This document shows, piece by piece, positions 52,434 through 60,797 of a stretch of 64,000 nt of DNA. The notes below the pieces were generated by a model. It had not been told where the DNA came from, ran no database searches, and saw only the letters and a list, made by a program, of their open reading frames with translations. The first letter of the stretch is position 1. The number at the start of each line of letters is the position of its first letter. The stretch is from NCBI GenBank assembly GCA_900541975.1, contig UQLR01000014.1, forward strand, positions 1 through 64,000. Reading direction: 5' to 3'. A program made the position numbers and the translations under genes. The DNA is from an uncultured Oscillospiraceae bacterium. GTDB lineage: Bacteria; Bacillota; Clostridia; Oscillospirales; Acutalibacteraceae.

Positions 52434-52469
52434 GTAACCGGCGGCAGTGTTTGCCGCCGGTTACGTTTT
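52434..52469 (+). terminator. Terminator of the long transcript
   Basis: GTAACCGGCGGCA / TGCCGCCGGTTAC perfect 13-bp stem, then GTTTTA. Confidence 0.85.
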
Positions 52470-52663
52470 ATATCCCAGCATTTATTTTGGGGGATTTTTT
52501 GTGATTGTATCTTTATGGTTGCTCCAATTTGTTATTACTTTCATATTATGTTACATAGGATAGAAGCGAGACTTTTTTATACAGCTTTCTCTTTTTCGGA
52601 AAAATTGCGCTTACAAGGGCATTTTTTATCAGTATCTTTTCAAAAATAAATCTTTTCAAAAAT

Positions 52664-52690
52664 AAAAGGCCAGTGTTACACTGGCCTTTT
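52664..52690. terminator. Hairpin terminator in the gene-free stretch
   Basis: AAAAGGCCAGTG / CACTGGCCTTTT with a 3-nt loop, followed by ATTTTATC. T-like tails on both strands. The flanking DNA (52470-52824) is AT-rich and holds no gene I can support. Confidence 0.75.
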
Positions 52691-52824
52691 ATTTTATCTT
52701 GAATGGATAGGAGAAAATGCGCTTTTCGTTTACAAAATTGCAAAGTTTTTAATATTATATTCAAAATATAAAATTATATATTGAAAAATATTTATGATAA
52801 TGCATAGAGTTATCTATTTGTTAA

Positions 52825-54666
52825 TTTATTAATGTAACAATTCCGGAACCTGTGCCAGAAGGGACAAGTATTAGTATTGGATCAACTTTAAATAATTGGA
52901 CGCCATCTGATACAGATTGGTTTGCAAAGAAAGTAGATGATACGCATTATCGCCTTACCAAAACTTTGGATGCGTCATATATTGGAACTGCCATTGAATA
53001 TAAATGGACGCAGCAAACTGCCGAAACTGCAGACAGAACCCACATGTGGGACTTGGTTGAGGAATACGAAAACCGTACCTTTACTTTATTAGCGGGGGAA
53101 AACATAATAAATGATACGGTTTATAGCTTTAAACAGGTTAGAGACCCCTCAGTTCAGCCATCATCGCCGGATGATACAGCAGAACTTATATTCAATATTA
53201 CAATTCCATACGCTATTCCGGATGATGCAAACATCAGCATGGGATCGTCTTTAAACGATTGGGATCCTACCGATGCTGATTGGTTTGCAGAGAAAGTGGA
53301 TGATACACATTACCGCCTTACCAAAATTTTAGATGCATCATACATAGGACTTATTGCAGAATACAAATGGACGCTCCAAATTAATGGACAAGCACAAATG
53401 TGGGGGCAAGCTGAAGTAGACGCGGAGGGTAACAACGTTGCAAATCGAAGAGTTACCGTGTATCCTGGAGAGAATGTTATCAATGATACAATTATAGGAT
53501 TTCAGCAAGACAGCGGTCTAACCACTGTAACAGGGGGTACGCTTGAAGTTGTAAGAATGGTAATGCCGCAGTATGAGGATCAGCGCGAAAGAAATATCCG
53601 TATATGGCTGCCGAAAGGTTACGATCCTGCAGATACGTCGAAAAGATATCCTGTTCTTTACATGCACGATGGACAAAATATTTTTGACCAATATACATCA
53701 TCTTCCGGAGAATGGCAGGTAGACGAATCTATTGCGGATATGATTGATGCGGGTTATGAAGGTGTTATTGTTGTAGGTGTTGATCACGGCGCAATGGAAA
53801 GACGAAACGAATTATGTCCGGCAGGCTATGGAGTTGCATCAATCGGTAATGTACCCACCGGGGAACAATATGCAGAATTTATTGTACATACATTAAAACC
53901 TTATATTGATAAACATTACAATACATTGCCTGATCGGGGGAATACAGGTATTGGCGGAAGCTCTATGGGTGGACTGGAGTCTTTTTATATGGCGACCACT
54001 TATCCTGATATATTTGGATATGCACTTTGTTTATCACCTGCCTTGGCATTTTTTACAGATGCAGAGCTGGAAAAAGTTTTTGATACAATTGACTATAGCG
54101 ATCCTTTACAATTGCCAAAAATGTATCTTTCCTGTGGAGGAAGCGACAGTACGGAAACATGGTTCCTGCCAGCGGTGATTTTTACAAACGAAGCGCTGTT
54201 AAAGCGAGGTTATCCAGCGGATAAACTCTATACGTTTATTGATGAATCGCTTGCGCATGTCGAGGCTGACTGGGCCAAAATTTTTCCAGATGCTTTTAAA
54301 TGGGCAGCGGGGAGCAATCCAATTGATCCTACAGACCCCACAGAGCCGGTAACAGAAGGAACCGAGCCTACGGAACCTGTCACGGAAGCTACAGACCCCA
54401 CAGAGCCGGTAACAGAAGGAACCGAACCTACGGAACCTGTCACGGGAGCTACAGACCCCACAGAGCCAGTAACAGAAGGAACCGAGCCTACGGAATCTGT
54501 CACGGAAGCTATAGATTCCACAGAGCCGGTAACAGGTGCTGTATCGGCCAACGGAGTGGTTCAGACCGGCGGTAGTACACCTTTTGCAATTCTAGTTTTT
54601 ATATTTCTTGCTTCCGGGAGCATTCTGTTTGTATTCAAGAAAAAAGGGCTGTGGTTTAAAAAGTAA
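52825..54666 (+). pseudogene. 5'-truncated starch-binding/esterase surface protein
   Basis: Open frame of 613 codons from a stop at 52822. It enters within a carbohydrate-binding module (FINVTIPEPVPEG) that parallels the second one (LIFNITIPYAIPDD), so the expected signal peptide is missing. Domains: two CBM20-like modules (each GSxLNxWxPxDxDWF, then VDDTHYRLTK), an Esterase_D-type hydrolase with serine in GIGGSSMGGLESF and His in ESLAHVEADW, a Thr/Pro/Glu repeat, then VVQTGGS, a hydrophobic helix and basic tail, like a sortase signal. The GTG at 52852 has no ribosome binding site. Probably an inactivated or rearranged gene for a surface alpha-glucan esterase. Confidence 0.7.
54331..54540 (+). 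repeat. 60-bp tandem repeat, 3.5 copies
   Basis: Direct repeats of 60 bp encoding TDPTEPVTEGTEPTEPVTEA. The first two copies are nearly identical; the last has diverged (atagattcc for acagacccc). It forms the wall-spanning linker of the surface protein and is prone to copy-number change. Confidence 0.9.
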
Positions 54667-54730
54667 AGAATGTAAAGATACGGTTATCACAAAGAGTATT
54701 ATACATAAACGGCAAAATTGATAAATATAG

Positions 54731-54775
54731 AAAAGCAACCGCCAGTGGATTAAAACCAAATGGCGGTTGCTTTTT
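54731..54775 (+). terminator. Terminator after the surface protein gene
   Basis: AAAAGCAACCGCCA / TGGCGGTTGCTTTT stem with a 16-nt loop, then TTAG. Confidence 0.85.
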
Positions 54776-54880
54776 AGCTTTCTTCTTATTAAAAAGACGG
54801 AGCAAAACAATAGTTGCTGTATAGCGTCTGTCCCAATTTTCCATGCTATAGTGATTGAACACATGCCTGCCGACAGAGCA

Positions 54881-54909
54881 TTGACAAATTTGTAAAACGA
54901 TTATAAGAT
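54881..54909 (+). promoter_or_regulatory. Probable promoter of the GGDEF gene
   Basis: TTGACA (54881-54886), 17-bp spacer, TAAGAT (54904-54909). The overlapping TATAAG (54902-54907) would give a 15-bp spacer. Confidence 0.6.
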
Positions 54910-54946
54910 ATGGCTGATTAAAGCAATCTGTTGTGGAGGGGTTTTT

Positions 54947-55537
54947 GTGGAAAACGAAGCGCTGGAAAAAATGTATAAGCTGGAAAAGGAGCTGGAGATG
55001 CTCAAAAGGGAACTGCGGCAGTATAAAGAACGCGACATTTTAACAGGGCTGTACAACCGCATGGCTTTCCAGAAAAAGATGGAAGACTACCTGAAAGGAA
55101 AAAGACAATTTAAAACGCAAACAGCGGCCCTTTTGATGTTGGATATAGACAATTTTAAACAGATAAACGATGCATTGGGACATATGCAGGGGGACCATGT
55201 GCTGCAGAAGACAGCAGATATCCTGCGAAGCACATTTGACACAGAAGCTGTCATTGCGCGCTTTGGCGGCGACGAATTTACCGTATTGGCGGCTGCGTGC
55301 AGTAAACAGGCTGTTTGCAGCCTTGCGCAATCGCTTTGCGACCAATTAAACCACATTTGCCTTAACGGTGGTGCAGCCTGCTTTGTTGCGGCTTCTGTAG
55401 GAATCGCTTTTTTGTGTCCGGGTGATTCGGCCGCCGACTTTTACACATATTACAAGCAGGCGGACCAGGCGCTTTATAAAGCGAAGAAAAAAGGGAAAAA
55501 CACCTATGCAATGTACTGTAACGGCAAAACGGCTTGA
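54947..55537 (+). CDS. Cytosolic diguanylate cyclase (GGDEF)
   Basis: A 196-residue enzyme that makes cyclic di-GMP from two GTP. An N-terminal coiled coil (about 1-28, Glu/Lys/Leu heptads) is followed by DILTGLYNRMAF, the metal-binding LDIDNFKQIND and the active loop RFGGDEF. The product-inhibition RxxD site is not seen at the usual place. GTG start behind GGAGGGG. No sensor domain, so control probably comes from partners through the coiled coil. Confidence 0.92.
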   Translation: MENEALEKMYKLEKELEMLKRELRQYKERDILTGLYNRMAFQKKMEDYLKGKRQFKTQTAALLMLDIDNFKQINDALGHMQGDHVLQKTADILRSTFDTEAVIARFGGDEFTVLAAACSKQAVCSLAQSLCDQLNHICLNGGAACFVAASVGIAFLCPGDSAADFYTYYKQADQALYKAKKKGKNTYAMYCNGKTA

Positions 55538-55600
55538 CAAAGTGCGCCGGCGTAACTACAATAAGCCATAATGGATCGCTTAGGAACAGGGAGGATGCAT

Positions 55601-55876
55601 ATGAGGCAGTGTATGGATGCAGACAATCTGCACCGCCGTTTAAGGAAAATTATTGGCCAGGTGCAGGCGATTGACCGCATGATTGATCAGGATGTTCCCT
55701 GTGAAGATATACTTGCACAGATCAACGCTGCAAAATCGGCGCTGCATAAAGCCGGGCAGGTAGTGCTGGAAGGGCATATTCAGCACTGTGTCCGCGATGG
55801 GATTGAACACGGGGATGCCGATAAAACCATTGAAAGCTTTACAAAAGCTGTAGAGCGGTTTTCCAATATGTCTTAA
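55601..55876 (+). CDS. csoR: CsoR/FrmR-family copper-sensing repressor
   Basis: A 91-residue all-helical tetrameric repressor. The metal ligands fit CsoR: Cys in DVPCED, then His and Cys five apart in GHIQHCV. It opens HRRLRKIIGQVQAIDRM. The start at 55601 is 6 nt after GGAGG; ATGs at 55571 and 55595 are less well placed. Its target operator lies 65 bp past its stop, in front of the P-type ATPase. Copper is the expected inducer, from the ligand pattern. Confidence 0.9.
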   Translation: MRQCMDADNLHRRLRKIIGQVQAIDRMIDQDVPCEDILAQINAAKSALHKAGQVVLEGHIQHCVRDGIEHGDADKTIESFTKAVERFSNMS

Positions 55877-55930
55877 TGCCAGAAAAAGGTGGGAGAAAAA
55901 GCAGCCGGAGAGGCTGTTTTTTCTTTTTTC

Positions 55931-55959
55931 TTGACAACCCATACCCCTATGGGTATAAT
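55931..55959 (+). promoter_or_regulatory. Promoter with CsoR operator in its spacer
   Basis: TTGACA (55931-55936), a 17-bp spacer and TATAAT (55954-55959). ATACCC, CTAT, GGGTAT (55941-55956) is a perfect palindrome of the CsoR class placed between the boxes, so the repressor blocks polymerase directly. Confidence 0.88.
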
Positions 55960-55993
55960 GAAGGCGCAGTTGATATGCAAGAGGAGGCTGAAC

Positions 55994-57865
55994 ATGAAAA
56001 AATTAGAAAAATTTCTGGAATGGGGCGGCGTAAAAAGAGATGTTATTTGTCTGGCCTTATCAGGCTTTGCGTTGCTGGCCAGCCTTTTTGATCTGTTTCC
56101 ACAGCCTTTTGATGCAGCCTGGATTGCCATTGTGCTTTGTGGTGTTCCCATTGTGCTGGAAGCGGTAATAGGACTGGTTACTGCGTTTGACATGAAAGCA
56201 GATGTCCTTGTATCGCTTGCGTTGATCGCTTCCGTTGTTATTGGTGAAGCTTTCGCAGCAGGTGAAGTGGCGTTTATTATGCAGCTGGGCGCGTTGCTGG
56301 AAGATCTGACGGTAGCAAAAGCAAGGGCTGGAATAGAAAAGCTTGTCCATCTTACTCCGCAGACCGCAAGGGTGCTGGTTGGCGGCAGAGAAAAAATGAT
56401 ACCGGCAAAGCAGGTGCAAACAGGCGATGTACTAAGGGTGTTGCCTGGGGAAACAATTCCGGTCGACGGTATGATCCTTTCGGGCCAAACCTCGGTTAAT
56501 CAGGCTGTGATGACGGGCGAATCCCTGCCGGTGGACAAAACTGCCGGGGATGAGGTCGCAAGCGGAACGGTCAACCAGTTCGGCACATTTGATATGCAGG
56601 CCACAAGGGTGGGAGAGGACAGCTCCATTCAGCGAATGGTACGGCTGGTGCAATCGGCGGATGCCGGTAAAGCAAAAATTGTAGGAATTGCAGACCGTTG
56701 GGCAACGTGGATTGTAATTATTGCGCTCAGTGCAGCCGCGTTGACGTGGTTGATCACAGGTGAAATTATCCGCGCGGTCACCATTTTGGTCGTTTTTTGT
56801 CCGTGTGCGCTTGTGCTGGCCACGCCTACGGCGATTATGGCGGCGATCGGCAATGCGACAAAGCATGGGTTTCTTGTGCGAGAAGGCGATGCCCTGGAGC
56901 GACTGGCCGGCGTATCAAAGATTGCATTTGACAAAACCGGTACGCTGACATACGGCACGCCGCAGGTAGCGGTAGTTTGCAGCCTTTTGCCGCAATATAC
57001 AAAAGAAAGGCTCTATGCACTTGTCGCCGCGGCGGAACAGCGCTCAGAGCATCCGCTGGGCAAGGCGGTGGTGTGTTGCTATGGGCAAAAAGCTCAAAGA
57101 CCGCTTTTACAGTCGGAGCAATTTCAAATGCTGCCGGGGCGGGGTGTATCAGCCCGGGTGGAAGGCAGGGAGATCCTTGCGGGAAATCTGCAGTTGCTTG
57201 CTGAGCAGGGCGTTTTGAGAACAGAGAACACAGTTTCAGGGGTTGAAGCTTATCTGTCGCAGGGCTGTACCGTTATTTATGTTGCAGTGGATAGAATTTT
57301 AGCGGGATACCTCGTTCTGGCCGACACGTTGCGCCCGGAAAGCGCAGAAATGGTCAAACGTATAATAGCGCTGAAACGGCAGCCGGTTTTGCTGACGGGC
57401 GACCATGCACATACGGCGCAAACAGTTGCGAAGCGGCTGCATATCAGCCAGGTGCATGCGAATTGCCTGCCGGAAGATAAGCTCAGGTGGGTTGACGGCT
57501 GCCAGAAAAAACACACAGCTGTTTGTATGGTAGGTGACGGTATAAACGATGCGCCCGCACTGAAAAAGGCAAACGTGGGTGTCGCGTTAGGTGGTATTGG
57601 GAGCGACATTGCCGTTGACGCCGCGGATATCGCGCTTGTGAATGATGAAATTAAAGAACTGCCGCACCTGCTGGCTTTATCTAAACGCATGATGACTATC
57701 ATCAAATGCAATTTAACGTTTTCCATGCTGCTCAATTTTATTGCAATTATTCTTGCCATGACGGGTATTTTAGACCCGGTGTTCGGCGCCCTGGTACATA
57801 ATGCGGGCTCTGTCCTGGTAATTATAAATTCGGCGTTTTTATTAAAATGGAAGAAAAGAAAATAG
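55994..57865 (+). CDS. P1B-type heavy-metal ATPase controlled by CsoR
   Basis: A 623-residue metal pump without an N-terminal metal-binding domain. CPC (FCPCALVLATP), DKTGTLTYG, TGESLPVD, SEHPLGKA and GDGINDAPAL are intact. AGAGGAGG lies 6 nt before the ATG at 55994. The last helices read VHNAGSVLVIINS rather than the MxxSS of CopA-type copper pumps, so the metal cannot be fixed from this; CsoR control favours copper. Opposite in type to the ATPase at 40522-42372, which has the Asp of zinc/cadmium pumps. Confidence 0.92.
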   Translation: MKKLEKFLEWGGVKRDVICLALSGFALLASLFDLFPQPFDAAWIAIVLCGVPIVLEAVIGLVTAFDMKADVLVSLALIASVVIGEAFAAGEVAFIMQLGALLEDLTVAKARAGIEKLVHLTPQTARVLVGGREKMIPAKQVQTGDVLRVLPGETIPVDGMILSGQTSVNQAVMTGESLPVDKTAGDEVASGTVNQFGTFDMQATRVGEDSSIQRMVRLVQSADAGKAKIVGIADRWATWIVIIALSAAALTWLITGEIIRAVTILVVFCPCALVLATPTAIMAAIGNATKHGFLVREGDALERLAGVSKIAFDKTGTLTYGTPQVAVVCSLLPQYTKERLYALVAAAEQRSEHPLGKAVVCCYGQKAQRPLLQSEQFQMLPGRGVSARVEGREILAGNLQLLAEQGVLRTENTVSGVEAYLSQGCTVIYVAVDRILAGYLVLADTLRPESAEMVKRIIALKRQPVLLTGDHAHTAQTVAKRLHISQVHANCLPEDKLRWVDGCQKKHTAVCMVGDGINDAPALKKANVGVALGGIGSDIAVDAADIALVNDEIKELPHLLALSKRMMTIIKCNLTFSMLLNFIAIILAMTGILDPVFGALVHNAGSVLVIINSAFLLKWKKRK

Positions 57866-58257
57866 CTTTTCCTCCGGCTTGCAGGCAAACAGTCGCAGCA
57901 GGCGCACTTTTCCTATATAGAGGAACACTTTATGGTATAGAAAAGCCAGGGTGGAAGAATTGGCTTTTTAAGGGGGAGATACTTGTTCCAGCACATAAAG
58001 CGTTGCCGGAAAGACGTCCTTAAAAAAATGCAGGGATTCTGTTGCTTGGAACGCTGTACGCCCCCAGAGGGGTTGGCAGCAAAAGCAATATCGGCGCAGA
58101 ATTCCGATAAAAATTTTTGTTAAAGAACAAATAATAAACCACCCGTTACTGGCCAAATTCCAGAAGAATCAGGCCATAACAGGTGGTTAAAAAATAAAAG
58201 CGCTACTGAAAATCTGCTGTACTTTAGAATGCATTCAGCAGTACTTTAGATTGTTTT
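57866..58257. other. Gene-free stretch with an imperfect inverted repeat
   Basis: No supported gene. AACCACCCGTTACTGGCC (58137-58154) and GGCCATAACAGGTGGTT (58172-58188) form an imperfect hairpin. A near-repeat of AGTACTTTAGA lies at about 58218 and 58238. Confidence 0.5.
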
Positions 58258-58590
58258 TTATTGACAATGTGGTCCGTCACAGATACAGTTTATCTTGCTT
58301 TCACCTGCGCAGGCAACTACCTGATAATGAATCGGTATCTTAATACTGATCTTTTGTGTAATACAGATTTCACAGCTATCCCCGCACTTGCCTTCCCGGC
58401 ATTTCACATCAGGTTCTCCGCAACATTCTATGACGATATCGCCAACTTTTGCACTTGGTTTAAGCTCCATCGGTACGCTGACATCCGCATATTGATATCC
58501 AACTTTTACACATGCGTCTTCCGGACATTTTTCTTTCTTTGCATCTGCTTGCGCATTCAAGGGATTACCATAGTTTGTACATTCTGTCAA
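58258..58590 (-). CDS. Cysteine-rich small protein
   Basis: A 110-residue protein starting at a TTG (58590) behind GAGGAGG. Fourteen or so Cys residues include CCGEPDVKC, CREGKCGDSCEIC and INCICDGPHC. The middle reads as beta strands: VSVPMELKPSAKVGDIVIE, then ISIKIPIHYQVVACAG. It resembles a family of Clostridia proteins of unknown role with the same KVGxxxxxCCG pattern. No signal peptide. Metal binding is plausible from the Cys content and the two metal modules nearby, but unproven. Confidence 0.75.
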   Translation of the reverse strand: MTECTNYGNPLNAQADAKKEKCPEDACVKVGYQYADVSVPMELKPSAKVGDIVIECCGEPDVKCREGKCGDSCEICITQKISIKIPIHYQVVACAGESKINCICDGPHCQ

Positions 58591-58742
58591 GAATATATCC
58601 TCCTCTCAATTCAGACTATACTATAGTTTATGCGTCAAAATAAAATTGGTTCCTTTGTGTAAAATGTCCATACAAAGCAGGTGAGCAAGGCGCCACTTTT
58701 TCGGAAAGGAGGAGCGACGGCGAGCGTGAGCCGATGACTTTT

Positions 58743-58785
58743 CAAAAAGAAAAGTCGTCGCGAACGATACACAGTCCGCGACGAC
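58743..58785 (-). terminator. Terminator of the element-like operon
   Basis: Minus strand: GTCGTCGCG stem, 14-nt loop, CGCGACGAC, then TTTTCTTTTT. Confidence 0.75.
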
Positions 58786-58830
58786 GTGTCTAAAGGAACA
58801 ACATTTGATACAGGTGGGCGGAAACAAAAT

Positions 58831-58876
58831 AGCGGCAAGAACACAATATGAGGTGTTCAATGCCGCTGTTTTTTTG
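58831..58876 (+). terminator. Plus-strand terminator without a matching gene
   Basis: AGCGGCA...TGCCGCT arms, with inner GAACAC / GTGTTC pairing, followed by GTTTTTTT. No plus-strand gene lies upstream within this segment. Confidence 0.6.
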
Positions 58877-58922
58877 CCTTCAATCAATATTTTGTGTTTG
58901 TATGCCTTAAAAATACACATCC

Positions 58923-59224
58923 CTAATCTATGAGATAGCGCCGGAGCCAATCCTCGTGGCCATCTTCCTTTAGCCGTTTCACAGAATAGTGCAGCCATTC
59001 CTCCGGGTAGGAATCTCACCGGCGCAGGGTATTCGTTCCCATTGCGCCCGGCGCTCCGGGTCGGGATCGTGCAGGCCCTCCCATACCCTCTTTGAAATTT
59101 TTTCCTTAATCTTTTCCACGGTTGTATGATCCCGCTCCGCCAGCATGGCGAAGAAATTTTTTCCATTCTCTTGCAATGTAAGTGCCTCCTGTCTGTATGA
59201 ATAGTATCTCCAAGTAAAGCCCAT
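58923..59224 (-). pseudogene. Frameshifted element-type hypothetical gene
   Basis: From the ATG at 59224 the frame gives MGFTWRYYSYRQEALTLQEN, then NFFAMLAERDHTT, VWEGLHDPDPERRAQW and IPCAGEIPT. It then leaves frame at about 59010, in a CCC run. One frame over, PEEWLHYSVKRLKEDGHEDW continues to a stop at 58923-58925. A one-base loss explains this. The protein is of a kind seen in integrative elements of gut Firmicutes; function unknown. Confidence 0.7.
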
Positions 59225-59237
59225 GCTATAAACTACG

Positions 59238-59449
59238 CTATGTTCCAGTATTCTGCAGTGCGTCCACGAGCTTCATTTGCACCTGCACCTTCATATCCTC
59301 GTCGATGTGCCAATATACCCGGCCATCCAGACCGGTGGTTTCATATTCCACCAGAGAATTGATATAAGCGTCATAGTACAGGAGATATTTTTCGATTGCC
59401 GCTGGCTCGCCGTGAACCGCTCGCTTGATTAGGTCATAGGTTCATTCAT
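59238..59449 (-). pseudogene. Frameshifted HTH_16-type element regulator
   Basis: The ATG at 59449 overlaps the sigma-factor stop (ATGA), the usual coupling. After MNEP the frame hits a stop, while the next frame reads YDLIKRAVHGEPAAIEKYL, then YYDAYINSLVEYET and DEDMKVQVQMKLVDALQ to a stop at 59238. One lost base near 59435 explains it. The protein matches the helix-turn-helix (HTH_16) partner that follows the sigma factor in Tn916-like elements. Confidence 0.7.
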
Positions 59450-59841
59450 GACTTTGAGCTTTCCTGCTCATAAAAAGTTCTGATTGCCTGAAAAGCGCGC
59501 TGCCTCAGATTGTAGACAGTGCGGGTCGTTACCTCCATTCGCTTTGCAATTTCCACATCCGGTAAAGCTCCCCAAAAGTCAAAGAGTAAGACTTTGCGTT
59601 GCTTGTCCGGCAGGGAGCGGAGTGCTTTATATAAAGTTTCGCTGTGAACCACGCAGGATAGCTCGTCTGCATAAAGCACAAAATAGTCGGACGGATACCT
59701 GTCGTCGTGGCTTAGAGTTTCCAGAAAATAGTCTACCGGCTCGTCGGAGTAATGCTTCTCCGCGTTGGCCTTTGCCCGTTTGAGATTTTTGCTGAAATTC
59801 CGGGCCACTGTCTTGGTGAAGGAACTGGTTAAGAGCCGCAC
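59446..59841 (-). CDS. Sigma-70-like factor of an integrative element
   Basis: A roughly 131-residue sigma-like protein related to Tn916 ORF7. Region 4 is clear: LRSLPDKQRKVLLFDFWGAL then DVEIAKRMEVTTRTVYNLRQRAFQAI. The start is either the GTG at 59841 or the TTG at 59847, both just after AAGGAGG. The longer frame to 59907 would cross a terminator. In such elements it drives element genes; here the downstream genes are broken. Confidence 0.8.
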   Translation of the reverse strand: MRLLTSSFTKTVARNFSKNLKRAKANAEKHYSDEPVDYFLETLSHDDRYPSDYFVLYADELSCVVHSETLYKALRSLPDKQRKVLLFDFWGALPDVEIAKRMEVTTRTVYNLRQRAFQAIRTFYEQESSKS

Positions 59842-59859
59842 ATACAATTTTCCTCCTTC

Positions 59860-59902
59860 GACAAAAATGGGCCAATCCGCACAAGGCAGACTGGCCCATT
59901 TT
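59860..59902 (-). terminator. Terminator of the ABC/two-component operon
   Basis: Minus strand: ATGGGCCA / TGGCCCAT arms with a 17-nt loop, then TTTTTGT. It separates the ABC operon from the sigma factor gene. Confidence 0.7.
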
Positions 59903-59933
59903 GGCAAGTGCTTGTCTTGCCCTGAAAAATAAG

Positions 59934-60581
59934 TTATAAAGATTTCCCGCCTTGCTCTATCTGTAATTCACCCTTTTTCAGCCGGAACACCACATCCGCC
60001 TGTTTTGCCAGCTCACCTGAGTGGGTAACAACTACCACGCATTTCTTCATCTGATGTGCGCTTTCTTTCAGGATTTCCGTAATATCTCCAGCCGTGTCCT
60101 CGTCCAGATTGCCGGTTGGCTCGTCCGCCAAAATCACTGGAGCTTCGCTTGCGAGCGCCCTTGCAATGGCTACCCGCTGCTGCTGGCCGCCGGAGAGTTT
60201 CAGCACGTTCCGTTTGGATTCCTCCCTCGTCAGCCCCAGCCGTTCCAGAAACGGGAGCGCCGGTTTCTTTGAAGTCAGCCGGACATTCTCCTGCGGGGTC
60301 ATATAATCAATCAGGTTGTAGCTCTGAAAGATAAAGGAAACATTCTTTTTCCGATGGCCTGCCAATCCGGCCTGTGCAATATCTTTCCCCTCAAACAGGA
60401 TACTGCCGCTTGTGGGGCTGTCCAGACCGCCCAGCAGGGAAAGGAGTGTTGTCTTGCCGCACCCGGATGGGCCAAGAATGGCATACATCTTTCCCGCCTC
60501 CATCTGCGCATTGATCCCTCTCAGCACCTTCCGCTTTTTGTCATAAGCGTATGTTAGGTTTTGCAGTTCCAAAATTCCCAT
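59934..60581 (-). CDS. ABC transporter ATPase, MacB/LolD-like
   Basis: A 215-residue ATPase with GPSGCGKTT (Walker A), [13 protein letters not shown] (Q-loop), LSGGQQQR (signature), [11 protein letters not shown] (Walker B) and VVTHS. Partner of the FtsX-type permease and lipoprotein encoded just before it on the same strand. Possibly exports or detoxifies a peptide or lipid-like compound. Confidence 0.92.
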   Translation of the reverse strand: MGILELQNLTYAYDKKRKVLRGINAQMEAGKMYAILGPSGCGKTTLLSLLGGLDSPTSGSILFEGKDIAQAGLAGHRKKNVSFIFQSYNLIDYMTPQENVRLTSKKPALPFLERLGLTREESKRNVLKLSGGQQQRVAIARALASEAPVILADEPTGNLDEDTAGDITEILKESAHQMKKCVVVVTHSGELAKQADVVFRLKKGELQIEQGGKSL

Positions 60582-60592
60582 AGAGGCACCTC

Positions 60593-60781
60593 CTATTCAC
60601 CTTCGGGCACAAATTCATAGTCAAAATCATAGTCCTTTACTTTATCCGGCACCTCGTAATCTATGATGGGCGTGCCGGATTGCTCCTGCGTTTCGTCTGA
60701 TTTATTCTCCTCCGGGGTACACCCTGTGAACAGCAATCCCACAAGAAGGAGGACAGAAAACATTTTCCATACTTTTTTCAT
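60593..60781 (-). CDS. Small lipoprotein of the ABC operon
   Basis: A 62-residue protein with a signal sequence and lipobox LFTGC at about residues 17-21, followed by a short acidic, Tyr/Asp-rich tail. It lies between permease and ATPase genes, so a role as an accessory to that transporter is likely. Confidence 0.82.
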   Translation of the reverse strand: MKKVWKMFSVLLLVGLLFTGCTPEENKSDETQEQSGTPIIDYEVPDKVKDYDFDYEFVPEGE

Positions 60782-60797
60782 ATCGTTACCGCCTTTC

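Larger units (their letters stand above)
51540..52469 (+). ncRNA. Candidate large structured non-coding RNA, about 930 nt
   Basis: The stretch between a perfect sigma-A promoter and a strong terminator has no ORF longer than about 115 codons and none with a credible ribosome binding site except a 24-residue one. Local hairpins occur, such as AGCTTCGTTCC / GGAACGGAGCT (51896-51920), and purine-rich single-stranded segments separate them. Known large Firmicutes RNAs to compare are OLE, ROOL, raiA, GOLLD and ARRPOF; I cannot match any of them by eye. It could instead be the remains of a decayed protein gene, but no frame shows protein-like composition. Confidence 0.5.
58591..58922. other. Structured boundary region of the element-like island
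   Basis: Two terminators facing opposite ways sit here: GTCGTCGCG / CGCGACGAC (58754-58785), with a T run on the minus strand, and AGCGGCA / TGCCGCT (58831-58867) with GTTTTTTT on the plus strand. I see no gene and no certain attachment site. Confidence 0.55.

Noticed and set aside
51540..52469. Decayed protein-coding gene instead of RNA
   Set aside because: No frame carries recognisable domain motifs, and the promoter and terminator are intact; kept only as an alternative.
54331..54540. Direct repeats as a CRISPR array
   Set aside because: The 60-bp units are contiguous, have no spacers and lie in a coding frame.
54228..54551. Minus-strand Ser/Val-rich repetitive frame
   Set aside because: It is the antisense of the Thr/Pro/Glu repeat of the surface protein.
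58621..59166. Minus-strand 181-residue frame
   Set aside because: It begins inside the frameshifted element gene and continues across terminators; it is a by-product of the lost base.
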